Shown: positions 43,906 to 54,550, counted from the stretch's first letter. The stretch is DNA of 64,000 nt from Cordylochernes scorpioides (GCA_030710605.1 CP092872.1:3828562-3892561), one strand, 5' to 3'. Numbers and translations are program-made. Notes: generated by a model not told the origin, from the sequence alone.

Positions 43906-45553
43906 ATGAATGACGAACATAAACAAATATGCAAATATTTATCTTTATTTATATACATATTGTCACAGCAGAGAAGACAGGTATTCCAAAAGTTTAAGTT
44001 AAAAATAATATATTAACAAAATCTATAGAATACAAAACGTGATAATAATTTACAAGTGATAATCTACAAGAATGGTAAGTGACTTAGTCAAATATTTTAG
44101 TTGATAAACTAACCACACAGAGTATTTACAATAATTATTCAGTGACGATACAATTACCCCAGGCTCTTACTTCTGTGACGCATAACGTATCAAAACAGAA
44201 GAGATCATTACAAAACAGAATACCAAGTTAAAAATTAATGATTTATCTATTACAATAGTGAATATTTATTATTTCATTTACCACATGTAAAAATATTTGT
44301 TTAAAACATAACAGGTTACATAAATTTCTAATAATGTGGAATAATACAATGACAAAATTTCATTCTTTAGTAAATAATAAATATTCATATTCTCTATTCA
44401 TAGAGAAGAACACACAGAACACAAATATTAATAATAAAATATTTCAATACTCTTATTAAAATAAATAAATATTTTCATTTAGCAGCTACAAAATTAATAT
44501 CTACTTCTTTAATATGAAAATTGAATAGCTAAACAAAATAAAATATATAGGATATAATTATTATTCGAAATTAAAAATAAAAATATTATTTCAATAAAGG
44601 CTATTTTTTGTAAAAGCTATTTTAGATTAATTATTTATATAAATATATAATTAGAAATATAAATATATAATTAGAAATATAAATAAAAAGTAGATAATTA
44701 AGAAGGAATATAATGTGTTATATTAATCTATACAAAATACATTTAAACATAAAGGCAATAAACGAGCAGAAGAGACATGTATTATGTTACACAGCCCCAA
44801 TAAAATGGCGCTCGTCAATATTTACCCAGACGATATTGTTTCTGGAGCCCGCCAGCGTTATATATATATCGTGTGGCATAAGAAAGAGATTAATATAAAC
44901 AAATGTTAGGTAAACACACAATATATATATTTGTAATATTAATTTAGATTTGTCAATATAACTTATTACTTTTTTTTTTCGAATTTTATTTATTAACATT
45001 ATCTTCTCTAATTACAATCTTTTGATAATTAAAGATTATTTTTAAAATATTGAAAGGTGTTTTTTATATAGAAAATTTATCTCATTTAAATATAGAAATA
45101 ACGACAAAATTTATTTTAAATCTTTTATTATATTTACATTGTATATTTTTTTATTTGTGAATTTAATAATAAATAAATAAATAAATATGTGAAATATTGA
45201 TTAATAACTCGGTTATTTTCTTCAAAACATCTAACGCCACTAAGCGGCAGCAAGTAGAATTACTTCTATGAACAAAATAGAATTGTTTTATAATAATTTT
45301 AATGTTTTTATTTTATTTATAAATCATTTTTATTTTGCCCTAGCAATCAAAAAGATGCGCGCGGCAGACAGTATTAAAAAGAGAAAGATAGATAGGATAT
45401 ATAAAGAATAAAATGATAATTTTCAAGAAAAAAATAATAATAACAATGAGTATATAATAATAAAAAAAAACATTTTGATTAGGATATAAGTATAAACAAA
45501 GTGTAATTAATTTAATTAAAATTAATATTATAATTTGAATAATTAAGAAAAAG
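43906..45553. other. AT-rich region, no gene seen
   Basis: 1.6 kb with low-complexity A/T tracts. Short ORFs (44713, 44787, 45340) have no domains and composition typical of AT noise. Confidence 0.5.
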
Positions 45554-45862
45554 GGCATCTCCTGATCGTGCAACTAAAGGTCGTGCTGATGACTTACGCC
45601 ATCTGTCGGAATAAATATCAACTAATCGTTGGTTTTTAACTATTCCAGAATTGGCCAAATACCCATATGCGTGGTACAACTTACACCACGCTGATGAGGG
45701 CTAACAGCCCGAAACGCGTCCGTGGTTAGCTTTTCTTGATTAATCAAGAATGGGTATTTGGCCAATTCTGGAATAATTAAAAATCAACGAGAATAGTTGA
45801 TATTTATTCCGATAAATGGCGCAAGCCATCAGCAACTTTTAATTGCACGATAAGGAGATGCC
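45554..45862 (+). mobile_element. Inverted-repeat element F with central hammerhead ribozyme
   Basis: Left arm: ggcatctcctgatcgtgcaa to aattggccaaataccca. Right arm, its reverse complement: gggtatttggccaattctgg, tcaacgagaatagttgatat, gataaatggcgcaagccatc, ataaggagatgcc. Arms are about 105 bp. The spacer (45670-45755) carries the ribozyme. The right flank (ccttatcccagtacaatatc) recurs reversed beside the copy at 48958, so the element extends further on that side. Other copies: 26904, 31718, 47901, 48958. Confidence 0.82.
45686..45725 (+). ncRNA. Type I hammerhead self-cleaving ribozyme (minimal)
   Basis: All core parts are present in order: stem I 5' ccacg, CTGATGA, stem II gggc-taaca-gccc, GAAA, a two-pair stem III (A-C with G-U around a gc loop), cleavage site GTC, and stem I 3' cgtgg (5 perfect pairs, 6 with the flanking a-t). 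Cleavage is predicted after C45720. Very short stem III is known for hammerheads of Penelope-type retroelements and animal retrozymes. The chance of all stems pairing by accident is low; activity is untested. Confidence 0.85.
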
Positions 45863-46059
45863 ATTTTCTTAATTAATGCACCTTATCCCAGTACAATATC
45901 ACATTTGTATTATTTTTTCACATTATGCCAAATGTATACACTTTCATGACAATTCTGTACCCGTAGAAAGGCGTCTTGACCGAAAACCTTTAAAATCGTC
46001 CTCTTTTATAAGAAATCTCCTTTCCCTGACTTGTGTTTGTTCTTCTAGACATAAATAAA

Positions 46060-46320
46060 TTAAAATGAACGGAAAAAATATGTCCAGGGTAACCTAGTGG
46101 ACATGGCATCTGCCCGGTAAGCCAAACACTGTGGGTTCGATTCCCATCCCTGGACACTTTTATTTTTCCGTTTATCATTACTTTCATAATTCACCCTTTC
46201 ATACCTCATCCAAAAAGGTTAAAAATAGTCAATATTTCACCTTGAAATAAATTTTGATTTTTCATTGGAAAGAAACTCATGCGGTGTAACTTCAAATGTT
46301 GTTTTACATATATAAATTAC
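46060..46320 (+). mobile_element. tRNA-like element with hairpin-forming flanks
   Basis: A tRNA-like core at 46082-46155 has a perfect acceptor stem (gtccagg with cctggac), a B box (gggttcgattccc) and a weaker A box (taacctagtgga). The anticodon arm is not convincing. It is flanked by atgaacggaaaaaatat on the left and acttttatttttccgtttat on the right, which are inverse of each other. The right body (to about 46320) matches the arms of the foldback at 13973-14270. It is likely a SINE; a true tRNA is improbable. Confidence 0.7.
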
Positions 46321-46394
46321 AACTAATTAATAAATCGAAAGATTATACTTACCTTTCAACTTCATCTGCTTAAAAAATACATTTTACACAGGTA

Positions 46395-46500
46395 TTATAT
46401 ATTAAAAAAATAAAGAAGGCATATCCTGACCAAAAGCACATGTGTATTTTAGATGGCAGAGCGCCATCTAGTGGAACAGAAATCAACTAAACATTGATTT
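46395..46500 (+). repeat. Interspersed repeat with agatggcagagcgccatct palindrome, copy 2
   Basis: atcctgaccaaaagcacatg, then tagatggcagagcgccatct and agtgga. See 43795. Confidence 0.65.
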
Positions 46501-47044
46501 AGCCTGTTCCTTGATATTTGACCAACCAAATTTCTTGATAAATCAAGAAAAGCCATCCATGAATTTTTTTACATTTTATATTTTACATTATACTTTTTAT
46601 TGAAAATTATAAAAAAAAGTTCACATTGCGCATTGCTTTCTAAAAATAATTCTTTATCCTTTTCCCAGAATATGAAAGAAAGATTTTTTATAATAAAAAA
46701 AGCAGACAATTTTATTTAATATACATGCGTGGGCCATAAACCACATTATCTAATTCTTTTTCCCTCTCAAAAAGGTTTTTAATTAAAAATTAAAATGTTA
46801 AAAATATTTTCAAATTACTTTAATCATAATTAAAATCTAAAAGCTTTTATTAGTCTTTCCTTTTTTTTTAAATTTAAGAGAAGTGAAATCTAATATATAT
46901 ATTTTTCTTTTATAAATATTAAGAGAAAGTAGCCAAAATAGTTTATTAAAAATAATTACAGATAAAATTCTTCTATGCAAATTTTTAAAATATTTTATAT
47001 AAACAGTATTATAAATTAAGTATTTTTGTGGTGATATGTAAATT
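46501..47044. other. AT-rich spacer, no gene seen
   Basis: Nothing recognised. Confidence 0.5.
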
Positions 47045-47635
47045 GATGTTTTTCTGTTGTTGTTGTCGTGTCCAATGAAGAGCCTAAGATGTCTCCATAC
47101 ATCTCTATCACAGCAATGTTCTCTATCTTGGGTGTGTAAAGCTGCTGTTCTGGGTCCATGTCAATTTTCTGTTGTTGTTGTCGTGTACAATGAAGAACCT
47201 CAGATGTCTCCGTACATCTCTATCACAGCAATGTCCTCTATCTTGGGTGTGTAAAGCTGCTGTTCTGGGTCCATGTCAATTTTCTGTTGTTGTTGTCGTG
47301 TACAATGAAGAGCCTCAGATGTCTCCATGCATCTCTATCACAGCAATGTCCTCTATCTTGGGTGTGTAAAGCTGCTGTTCTGGGTCCATGTCAATTTTCT
47401 GTTGTTGCTGTCGTGTCCAATGAAAAGCCTCAGATGTCTCTGTACATCTCTATCACAGCAATGTTCTCTATCTTGGGTGTGTAAAGCTGCTGTTCTGGGT
47501 CCATGTCAATTTTCTGTCGTTGTTGTCGTGTCCAATGAAGAGTCTCAGATGTCTCCATACATCTCTATCACAGCAATGTTCTCTATCTTGGGTGTGTAAA
47601 GCTGCTGTTCTAGGTCCATGTCGAATCTCTGCAAG
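47045..47635. repeat. 115-bp tandem repeat, about 5 units
   Basis: Unit has gttgttgttgtcgtgtccaa, catctctatcacagcaatgt and gctgctgttctgggtccatg. Recurring 62-90 codon ORFs are by-products. Confidence 0.95.
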
Positions 47636-47900
47636 GCTGGGACTATTGCTGGGCATGAGAATATTTTCTAAATAATAAATTATAGGAAAATGCGGATTTT
47701 AAACCATGTTATTATTTGTAACAAAGCACAATAACGTAAAACACCATTTTACAGATTGTTTTTTTTAAACTACCTTTACTCCTTTGTTTCCAATATGTTT
47801 TAATAACCCTTTGTTGCCTTTTTCAAGGAACTATTTGACTACTGTGAGAGACAAAAGAATGAAATTGTACTGGGAACAAGGGGATTATTTAGGAAGCAAG
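47636..47900. other. AT-rich spacer
   Basis: No gene seen. Near 47867 tgaaattgtactgggaacaa resembles the flank shared by element F copies. Confidence 0.45.
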
Positions 47901-48098
47901 ACATCTCCTGATCGTGCAGATAAAATTTACTGATAGTTTGCGCCATCTGTCGGAATAAATATCAACTGAAGGTTGCTTTTTTTAATTATTCAAATATTAA
48001 CCAAATAACCTTTTTTAATTATTGATTGGCCAATTCTGTAATAAATTGATATGAACGATTAAATTATATTTATTCCGATAGATGGCGCAAGCTATCAA
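47901..48098. mobile_element. Inverted-repeat element F, copy without ribozyme
   Basis: Left arm acatctcctgatcgtgcaga, tttgcgccatctgtcggaat; right arm gattggccaattctgtaata, gatagatggcgcaagctatc. The spacer is short and AT-rich with no hammerhead. Right arm truncated. Confidence 0.75.
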
Positions 48099-48099
48099 A

Positions 48100-48375
48100 C
48101 AACATATATATAAAATGAAAGGATTTAAAAGCGCGAATGTTTCTTTTATACATAATACAAACTTCTACTGTCCTAACTGCGATGAAAAAATATATTGGGA
48201 GGGCTTGGCTCATCAGTGGTGAACCCTCCCAGCGGTTTCTCCAATTTAATCCACCAGACCGCTTCTCAGAGCTCTAATACTGTATTGGATCATTCTGCTT
48301 TTATATGCTACACTGAAGGATGGAATCTCAGAAATGGTTTTCAAGAAAACTATGGACATAGCTTATAGGACAGTA
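48100..48375 (-). repeat. Interspersed repeat Y, long copy with distal segment
   Basis: Forward order as at 32078: gaaaggatttaaaagcgcga, tgggagggcttggctcatca, gaaccctcccagcggtttct, tctaatactgtattggatca. A separate Y piece follows at about 48419-48497 (aaagaaacattcgtgctttc, tagatggcgtgttattgctt). Confidence 0.75.
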
Positions 48376-48497
48376 GTATTACATTTAATTATTACTATTA
48401 CTACTAATTACTATTATTATGTATAAAAGAAACATTCGTGCTTTCAAATCCTTCCATTTTATATGTATAGATGGCGTGTTATTGCTTTGTGTTAAAC

Positions 48498-48957
48498 AGT
48501 ATTTAGTTGCAAAATAAGGAGGTGTCTTTATTTAGCTACTGTTTACTTTAATTCAAATTCTGAATGATATTTTAACAGCGTGGAGTGCCTTGATCCTTCA
48601 ATCAATGAGATAACGAAATTAACAAAATTACGAAAATATCAACAAAATTTTTTAAAAATTAAACAATGAGTTTTGAATTTGATATTAAAATTGGACATTA
48701 GTTCCTTTTTTGATTTTTCACCTTATTTTCTCTATAAGGATTTATTCTCTTACTCCTTAAAAAAATACAGACGAACGATGACATCAAAGACTTTCCACTT
48801 CCTTAAGTTTTGTCCTTGAGTGTATATATACATTTTATATCATGATGCATTATGGCGCCATCTGTTGTGAAAATTCGGAACTATTATATAAAATGTGAAA
48901 AAAAAATAGTACAAATGTGATATTGTACTGGGATAAGGTTCATAAATTATGAAAAAA
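48498..48957. other. Spacer with Tc1-MITE remnant
   Basis: At 48772-48826, gatgacatcaaagactttcc joins acttccttaagttttgtcct and tgagtgta, an internally deleted copy of the MITE at 16085. atggcgccatctgttgtgaa follows near 48852. No gene. Confidence 0.5.
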
Positions 48958-49170
48958 GGCATCTCCTTATCGTGCAACTGAAAGTTGCTGATGGCTTGCG
49001 CCATCTATCTGAATAAATATCAACTATTCTCGTTGATTTCTAATTTTTCCGAGATTGGCCAATTACCCATTATTCTGGAATAATTAGAAATCAACGAGAA
49101 TAGTTGATATTATTATTCCGATAGATGGCGAAAGCCATCAGCAACTTTCAGTTGCATATTTCAGTTGCAT
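48958..49170. mobile_element. Inverted-repeat element F, copy without ribozyme
   Basis: Left arm ggcatctccttatcgtgcaa, gatggcttgcgccatctatc; right arm tctggaataattagaaatca, gatagatggcgaaagccatc. Arms meet almost directly (gccaattacccattattctgg region is interrupted), so the ribozyme spacer is missing. Confidence 0.78.
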
Positions 49171-49561
49171 AGTTTTCCTATATACATTTTATTACCGTTT
49201 TATATATATATAGATAACTAAAAAATAGAAATACCTCTCTCTTTGAAGGTTTTATTCAAAGTGGGAATATATAGAGAAGAGACTAAAGGGAAATGCAGCA
49301 CAAGAACTTTAGTGAATTCCCAGTTGGGTTGATAGCAACCAATCATATGGCTTATCACAGGACTCCCAGGTCACGTGATGGAGTGGCTCTATATCTCTAC
49401 AGCCTCCCTTTGCACTTTTTACACATCCTCATGTATTACAAATACCCTTTAGGTATTCCCATATATTCATGTCTTCACACATAAGTACAGATAAATTATA
49501 TGAAATTAAACTATTTTTGATACGTATGGTTATGTAAAATTTGACATTAAAACGTAAAATG
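49171..49561. other. Spacer, no gene seen
   Basis: A 63-codon ORF at 49293 has no domain. Nothing else recognised. Confidence 0.45.
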
Positions 49562-50762
49562 TTGTTGCTAAAATGTCAATATTGTCATTAAAATGTAAAA
49601 TTTGTTATTAAAGTGTAAAATATTGATATTAAAGTGTAAAATATTACTATTAAAATGTCAAATGTTGTTATTAAAGGTGTATAATGTTGACATTGAGTGT
49701 ATAATGTTGTCATTAAAGTGGAAAATATTGTTAATAAAATGTAAAATGTCATTTAAGTATAAAATGGTGTCATTAAAGTATAAAATGGTGTCATTAAAGT
49801 ATGAAATGTTGTCATTAAAGTATAAAATGTTGTCATAAAAGTATAAAATGGTGTCATTAAAGTATAAAATGTTGTCATTAAAGTATAAAATGTTGTCATT
49901 AAAGTATAAAATGTTGTCCTTAAAGTATAAAATGGTGTCATTAAAGTATAAAATGTTGTCATAAAAGTATAAAATGGTGTCATTAAAGTATAAAATGGTG
50001 TCATTAAAGTATAAAATGTTGTCATAAAAGTATAAAATGGTGTCATTAAAGTATAAAATGTTGTCATAAAAGTATAAAATGGTGTCATTAAAGTATAAAA
50101 TGGTGTCATTAAAGTATAAAATGGTGTCATTTAAGTATAAAATGTTGTCATTAAAGTATAAAATGGTGTCATTAAAGTATAAAATGGTGTCATTAAAGTA
50201 TAAAATGGTGTCATTAAAGTATAAAATGGTGTCATTAAAGTATAAAATGGTGTCATTAAAGTATAAAATGGTGTCATTTAAGTATAAAATGTTGTCATTA
50301 AAGTATAAAATGGTGTCATTAAAGTATAAAATGGTGTCATTAAAGTATAAAATGGTGTCATTTAAGTATAAAATGGTGTCATTAAAGTATAAAATGGTGT
50401 CATTAAAGTATAAAATGGTGTCATTAAAGTATAAAATGGTGTCATTTAAGTATAAAATGGTGTCATTAAAGTATAAAATGGTGTCATTAAAGTATAAAAT
50501 GGTGTCATTAAAGTATAAAATGGTGTCATTTAAGTATAAAATGTTGTCATAAAAGTATAAAATGGTGTCATTAAAGTATAAAATGGTGTCATTAAAGTAT
50601 AAAATGGTGTCATTAAAGTATAAAATGGTGTCATTTAAGTATAAAATGGTGTCATTAAAGTATAAAATGGTGTCATTAAAGTATAAAATGGTGTCATTAA
50701 AGTATAAAATGGTGTCATTAAAGTATAAAATGGTGTCATTTAAGTATAAAATGTTGTCTTAA
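49562..50762. repeat. 21-bp tandem repeat, about 57 units
   Basis: Unit gtataaaatggtgtcattaaa, with tttaa, ataaa and gttgtc variants in an ordered pattern. The period is 7 codons, so both strands stay open (for example the repeating peptide MVSLKYK); not a gene. The left end is more degenerate. The right end is followed by aagttgaaaacctatatata, a word also flanking the 21-bp arrays at 55527. Confidence 0.96.
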
Positions 50763-50839
50763 AAGTTGAAAACCTATATATAGAAACTAAGCCCGTAAAT
50801 ATAAATTTGAAATAATTATATAAACTTTGCATGAAAAAC

Positions 50840-51048
50840 TGTTGTAAGATTTAGGTACTTACAGCTTGTAGGAAGGCATGAGGACGTTGAGGATTATATG
50901 ATAATAATCTTTATTATCCATTTAGCAAGAAAGACAAAGTTATGGTAGCGAACAGTTATTGAAGTATAGAGAAGAAGGTAAACAAAACAGTTGTGATGAT
51001 GATAGGTCCAGTGTGGCGCTAGCTGTCGTAGCATTCAGTTATCCAACA
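50840..51048 (-). repeat. Ty1/copia 3' LTR
   Basis: 209 bp, same as 53644-53852. The purine stretch gccgggga next to it (minus strand) is the probable polypurine tract. The last three codons of the ORF lie inside. Confidence 0.95.
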
Positions 51049-53570
51049 AATCCCCGGCATGAATGTGGAGACATCACGAGGTTGTAGCGTAACTTCTCAA
51101 ATGTCGGCCTTGGTAGCGGCTTGGTCAGAATGTCCTGAGCTACAGTTTTGTACAGCATGTAGTCATTTCTTATGGGAGGTATTCCCTTTGTTGGTCTCGT
51201 GGATCTTCTTTGTGTGACCACTTGTGTTCCTGTGCTTGTACCGGGTTGAATGTAATCCTCGGTTTCTGAGTCCTCAAGGTTTTCGGATTGTGTTCCTGGT
51301 TCCTGACTTTCCTCTGCATTACCAATATGATTGGAGGAAGTTAGATCTGTACTTAGTACTTGTGGTGAAGTTGTTTTTGTGGAAGCGTGGTGAAACCCAT
51401 TTTCTTTTTCTATAAATTTTACGGATCTGCTGATTGTGATGTTGTCTGTATCGTGCAGGATTCTGTATCCTTTGCTTCGATCATCGTATCCAAGAAAGAT
51501 CCCTTCGATGACTTTGCTATCCAACTTGTTTCTTTTTATCTTGGGAATATAGGCGAAGGCTTTACATCCGAATCTTTTTAGATGCTTCAGACTGGGCTTC
51601 CTGTTGGTCCATAGTTCAAATGGAGTCTTGTCTGTAGCTTTCGAGGGTATACGGTTGTGTAGGTAATTAGCTGTGGTAACCGCTTCCGCCCATAGAGATT
51701 GTGGGAGTCCTGAGTCAAACAGCATGCATCTTGTCATCTCCATTAGTGATCGATTTTTCCTTTCTGCTACTCCGTTCTGGGCTGGTGAGTAGGGGACTGT
51801 TAGCTGATGTTTGATTCCGCTTTGGTTCAGGAAATCTTCGACTTGTCGGTTTACGTACTCACGACCGTTGTCTGTCCGTATGGTTTGGATATTTTTTCCA
51901 AATTCCGTGTGTGCTGAGATGACGTAGTCTTTTATTTTTTCATAGGCTTCGTCTTTTCCTTTCAGGAGGTAGATCTTCGTGTATCTGCTGTAGTCATCAG
52001 TGAAGGTGATGAAGTATCTCTTACCGCTGAGAGAGTTAGTTGGTAATGGACCGCAGATATCACTGTGGACAAGTTGAAGCGTTTCAGTTGCTCTGTACTC
52101 TGTCTTCTTTGGAAATGGGGTTTCGGTGAGTTTTCCTTGAATGCACTGAACGCAGTCTGTGCTGTGCGAACAGTTATTTAGACTTAGTCCTCTTGCTAGG
52201 TTCTCATTTCGAATCTTCTTAATTGATTCTATATTTCTGTGTCCTAGTCTGTCGTGCCAGAGCATGAGGCAATTTTTGTTCTTGCAGTGGTTTTGTTTTG
52301 CAACATTTGCTTTGAATGTGCGAGTTTGGGGGTTGTCATCCAGGTGGAGTCGGTACATTCCATTGTCAAGTACACCGTTCGCGAGGGCTGTGTTGTCTCT
52401 TTCGATGGTACACCAATCTCTGTTGAACGTTACTTTACATCCGTTGGAGGTGGCCGCACTCACTGACAGAAGGTTGTCTGTTAGTTCCGGGATGTAGAGA
52501 ACTTTTGTGAGAAGTAAGGTGTCAGTCTTTCCTTGGGGTGTGATGACTTTGATTTCTCCTTGTCCTATCCCTTTGACCTGCAGCTTATTGCCATTAGCAA
52601 CCACAACATTTTGTGTTTGTTCTCTGTTAAGTTCAGTGAAGAAGCTTTCGTCGTACGCCATATGAGATGTGGCTCCAGAGTCGACGAACCAGTTGTGTAC
52701 ACTTGCTTCTCGTTGAGTGCAATTGAGAGCTTTTGGGTTAGGTCCTTTTGTTGTTCTCTGATTTGTTGATTGTTCTTGGGTGACACTCGACTGATTTGTG
52801 TACTTTGGTACGTTTCCTCTTCTGAAGTTTTCATATTTGTACTCTTTGTTGCTGTTGTTTCGCTTTTGATAGTGCCAACATTCTTCTTTGGAGTGGTTTG
52901 GTTTGTGGCAGAAAGAACAGAATTTCTTCTCTTTTTCTCTTCTTTGGCTTGAAGCTCCGTGGAGGCTTTTTAAGGCTTTTGATGCGGTGGTTTCGTCTTT
53001 CGAGCTTTCTACTCTGCGTGTGTGTTCATCAAGGAGTTTGTTCTTGGTAAATTCAAGCGTTAGCTCGTCATCAGGCCTTGATTCCAACATCGTGATGAGA
53101 TTGGAGTAGCTCTTTGGAAGCGAGCAAAGCAGTATAGCCGTGATGTGAGAGTCCTTTAGTGTTTCGCCAATGGTTCGCAGTTTGTCAACTAGTTCCATCA
53201 TGGTAGTGATGTGCTGCTGCATGTCTTTGTCTTCTTCGAGTTTTAAGCTGTATAGTTTCCTTAGCAAATAAATTTTTCCTGAGAGTGTTTTTCTTTCATA
53301 GATATTTTTAAGAGTGTCCCAGGTAGCTTTGGCTGTTAGTAGGTTTTTGACATGCACTATTTGTGAGTCGGCGATGCTTAGATTAATGATAGCTCTAGCT
53401 TTTGAGTCTTTCTTTTTCCATTCGATTTTAGGTTCATCTGGAATATTTTCGGTGACAACTTCCCAAAGATCTTCCTTTTGCAAAAGCATTTCGATTTTGA
53501 AAGACCATAGTGAGTAGTTATAGCCGTCGAGCTTATTTAGGGTTACATCGTGGCTCGGGAGTGACGCCAT
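51039..53570 (-). CDS. Copia Gag-protease-integrase polyprotein with RT deletion
   Basis: 843 codons, ATG at 53570 shortly after the primer site. Gag 1-215 (LNKLDGYNYSLWSFKIEMLL, copia-type UBN2-like Gag); zinc knuckle C218, C221, H226, C231; protease active site WFVDSGATSHM with D297; integrase zinc finger H439, H444, C473, C476; catalytic D504, D567, E603; GKRYFITFTDDYSRY and AERKNRSLMEMTR are conserved copia integrase stretches. After a Ser/Thr-rich linker the frame goes from DYMLYKT straight into VAQDILTKPLPRPTFEKLR, which is normally the end of RNase H. The RT and RNase H domains are thus missing with no frame break. It could make particles and integrase but needs RT from elsewhere. Confidence 0.93.
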   Translation of the reverse strand: MASLPSHDVTLNKLDGYNYSLWSFKIEMLLQKEDLWEVVTENIPDEPKIEWKKKDSKARAIINLSIADSQIVHVKNLLTAKATWDTLKNIYERKTLSGKIYLLRKLYSLKLEEDKDMQQHITTMMELVDKLRTIGETLKDSHITAILLCSLPKSYSNLITMLESRPDDELTLEFTKNKLLDEHTRRVESSKDETTASKALKSLHGASSQRREKEKKFCSFCHKPNHSKEECWHYQKRNNSNKEYKYENFRRGNVPKYTNQSSVTQEQSTNQRTTKGPNPKALNCTQREASVHNWFVDSGATSHMAYDESFFTELNREQTQNVVVANGNKLQVKGIGQGEIKVITPQGKTDTLLLTKVLYIPELTDNLLSVSAATSNGCKVTFNRDWCTIERDNTALANGVLDNGMYRLHLDDNPQTRTFKANVAKQNHCKNKNCLMLWHDRLGHRNIESIKKIRNENLARGLSLNNCSHSTDCVQCIQGKLTETPFPKKTEYRATETLQLVHSDICGPLPTNSLSGKRYFITFTDDYSRYTKIYLLKGKDEAYEKIKDYVISAHTEFGKNIQTIRTDNGREYVNRQVEDFLNQSGIKHQLTVPYSPAQNGVAERKNRSLMEMTRCMLFDSGLPQSLWAEAVTTANYLHNRIPSKATDKTPFELWTNRKPSLKHLKRFGCKAFAYIPKIKRNKLDSKVIEGIFLGYDDRSKGYRILHDTDNITISRSVKFIEKENGFHHASTKTTSPQVLSTDLTSSNHIGNAEESQEPGTQSENLEDSETEDYIQPGTSTGTQVVTQRRSTRPTKGIPPIRNDYMLYKTVAQDILTKPLPRPTFEKLRYNLVMSPHSCRGFVG

Positions 53571-53626
53571 TTTTGCTAAGCCTTTTTTCTTTGTCTTAAC
53601 TCGTTAGTTGAATTTCATGCAATATT

Positions 53627-53643
53627 CAGTCTCATAATCTAAT
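53627..53643 (-). other. Primer-binding site: internal (anticodon-arm) tRNA-Met match
   Basis: Three bases inside the 5' LTR the plus strand reads cagtctcataatct, identical over 14 nt to the anticodon arm of animal elongator tRNA-Met as I remember it (anticodon CAT). So the primer would be a tRNA half cut in the anticodon loop, the type of priming described for Drosophila copia and yeast Ty5 with initiator tRNA-Met. Confidence 0.7.
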
Positions 53644-53852
53644 TGTTGTAAGATTTAGGTACTTACAGCTTGTAGGAAGGCATGAGGACGTTGAGGATTA
53701 TATGATAATAATCTTTATTATCCATTTAGCAAGAAAGACAAAGTTATGGTAGCGAACAGTTATTGAAGTATAGAGAAGAAGGTAAACAAAACAGTTGTGA
53801 TGATGATAGGTCCAGTGTGGCGCTAGCTGTCGTAGCATTCAGTTATCCAACA
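53644..53852 (-). repeat. Ty1/copia 5' LTR
   Basis: 209 bp, followed by right target duplication aaaac at 53853-53857. Confidence 0.95.
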
Positions 53853-53857
53853 AAAAC

Positions 53858-54486
53858 ACACACGTTTTAATACATCTCAAAATAACAAAATAAAATGTAG
53901 AATATACGATTATAATTATTTTATATAATTTAAGTGTCACCTTTGTGTAGTTAAAATATCGTTTGAAATAAAGACGCTGGCTAATCCCCATTACCAATAA
54001 TCGAGTTACGCCATCAAACCCAATTTAACTAATTGTTGAGAAGACTAGATAATAGTTCTAAATTAAGTTGGAAAATTATCTTAAAATAAATAAATTACTT
54101 TATAAGGTAATTAAATTGTAATAAACAACGGATATTCTATTTAAATGAAAAATAATGCTTTAAAAATGTTTAAAAGAAATATATTGAAACAATCGTCTGA
54201 AAATGGTAAAATATTTTGTATAAGCAATATTTTACAATTTAAAGTGTATATATTTGATAAGTATTTAGTACGAAATGTTGCAATATTATTTGATTAATGA
54301 TGGAAATTATAATTTTTCTATCACAAATGCTTTTTTTGGACGTTTTAGCGTGAAATATTAAACATTAAAAACTATTTATATATGGCTCTATATATATACA
54401 TTGTATTTAAGATAAATATTTTAAATAAAAATATCAATAAATAATAATTTTCACACATTATATTAATACATTTTAATAAATAATAA
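53858..54486. other. AT-rich spacer, no gene seen
   Basis: Nothing recognised. Confidence 0.5.
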
Positions 54487-54550
54487 TTGATGCAATTATC
54501 CCTAGTACAGGGATATCGCGTTTTGTTTGTTGAAATTAATAAATAAAAAG
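54487..54550 (+). repeat. Short repeat Z, copy 1
   Basis: gcaattatccctagtacagg, gatatcgcgttttgtttgtt, gaaattaataaata. Copies at 58688-58755 and, reversed, 61617-61680. Confidence 0.6.

Larger units (their letters stand above)
50840..53852 (-). mobile_element. Ty1/copia element lacking RT and RNase H (non-autonomous)
   Basis: 3.0 kb insertion on the minus strand with 209-bp LTRs identical by eye (tgttgtaagattt to ttatccaaca), 5-bp target duplication AAAAC (50835-50839 and 53853-53857), primer site, and one 843-codon ORF. Intact copia elements are usually about 5 kb; the missing part is RT and RNase H. Identical LTRs mean a very recent insertion, so a related full element probably supplies RT. 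Confidence 0.95.

Noticed and set aside
49753..50762. Repetitive peptide ORFs (MVSLKYK type, up to 157 codons)
   Set aside because: 21-bp satellite read in frame; the opposite strand is equally open.
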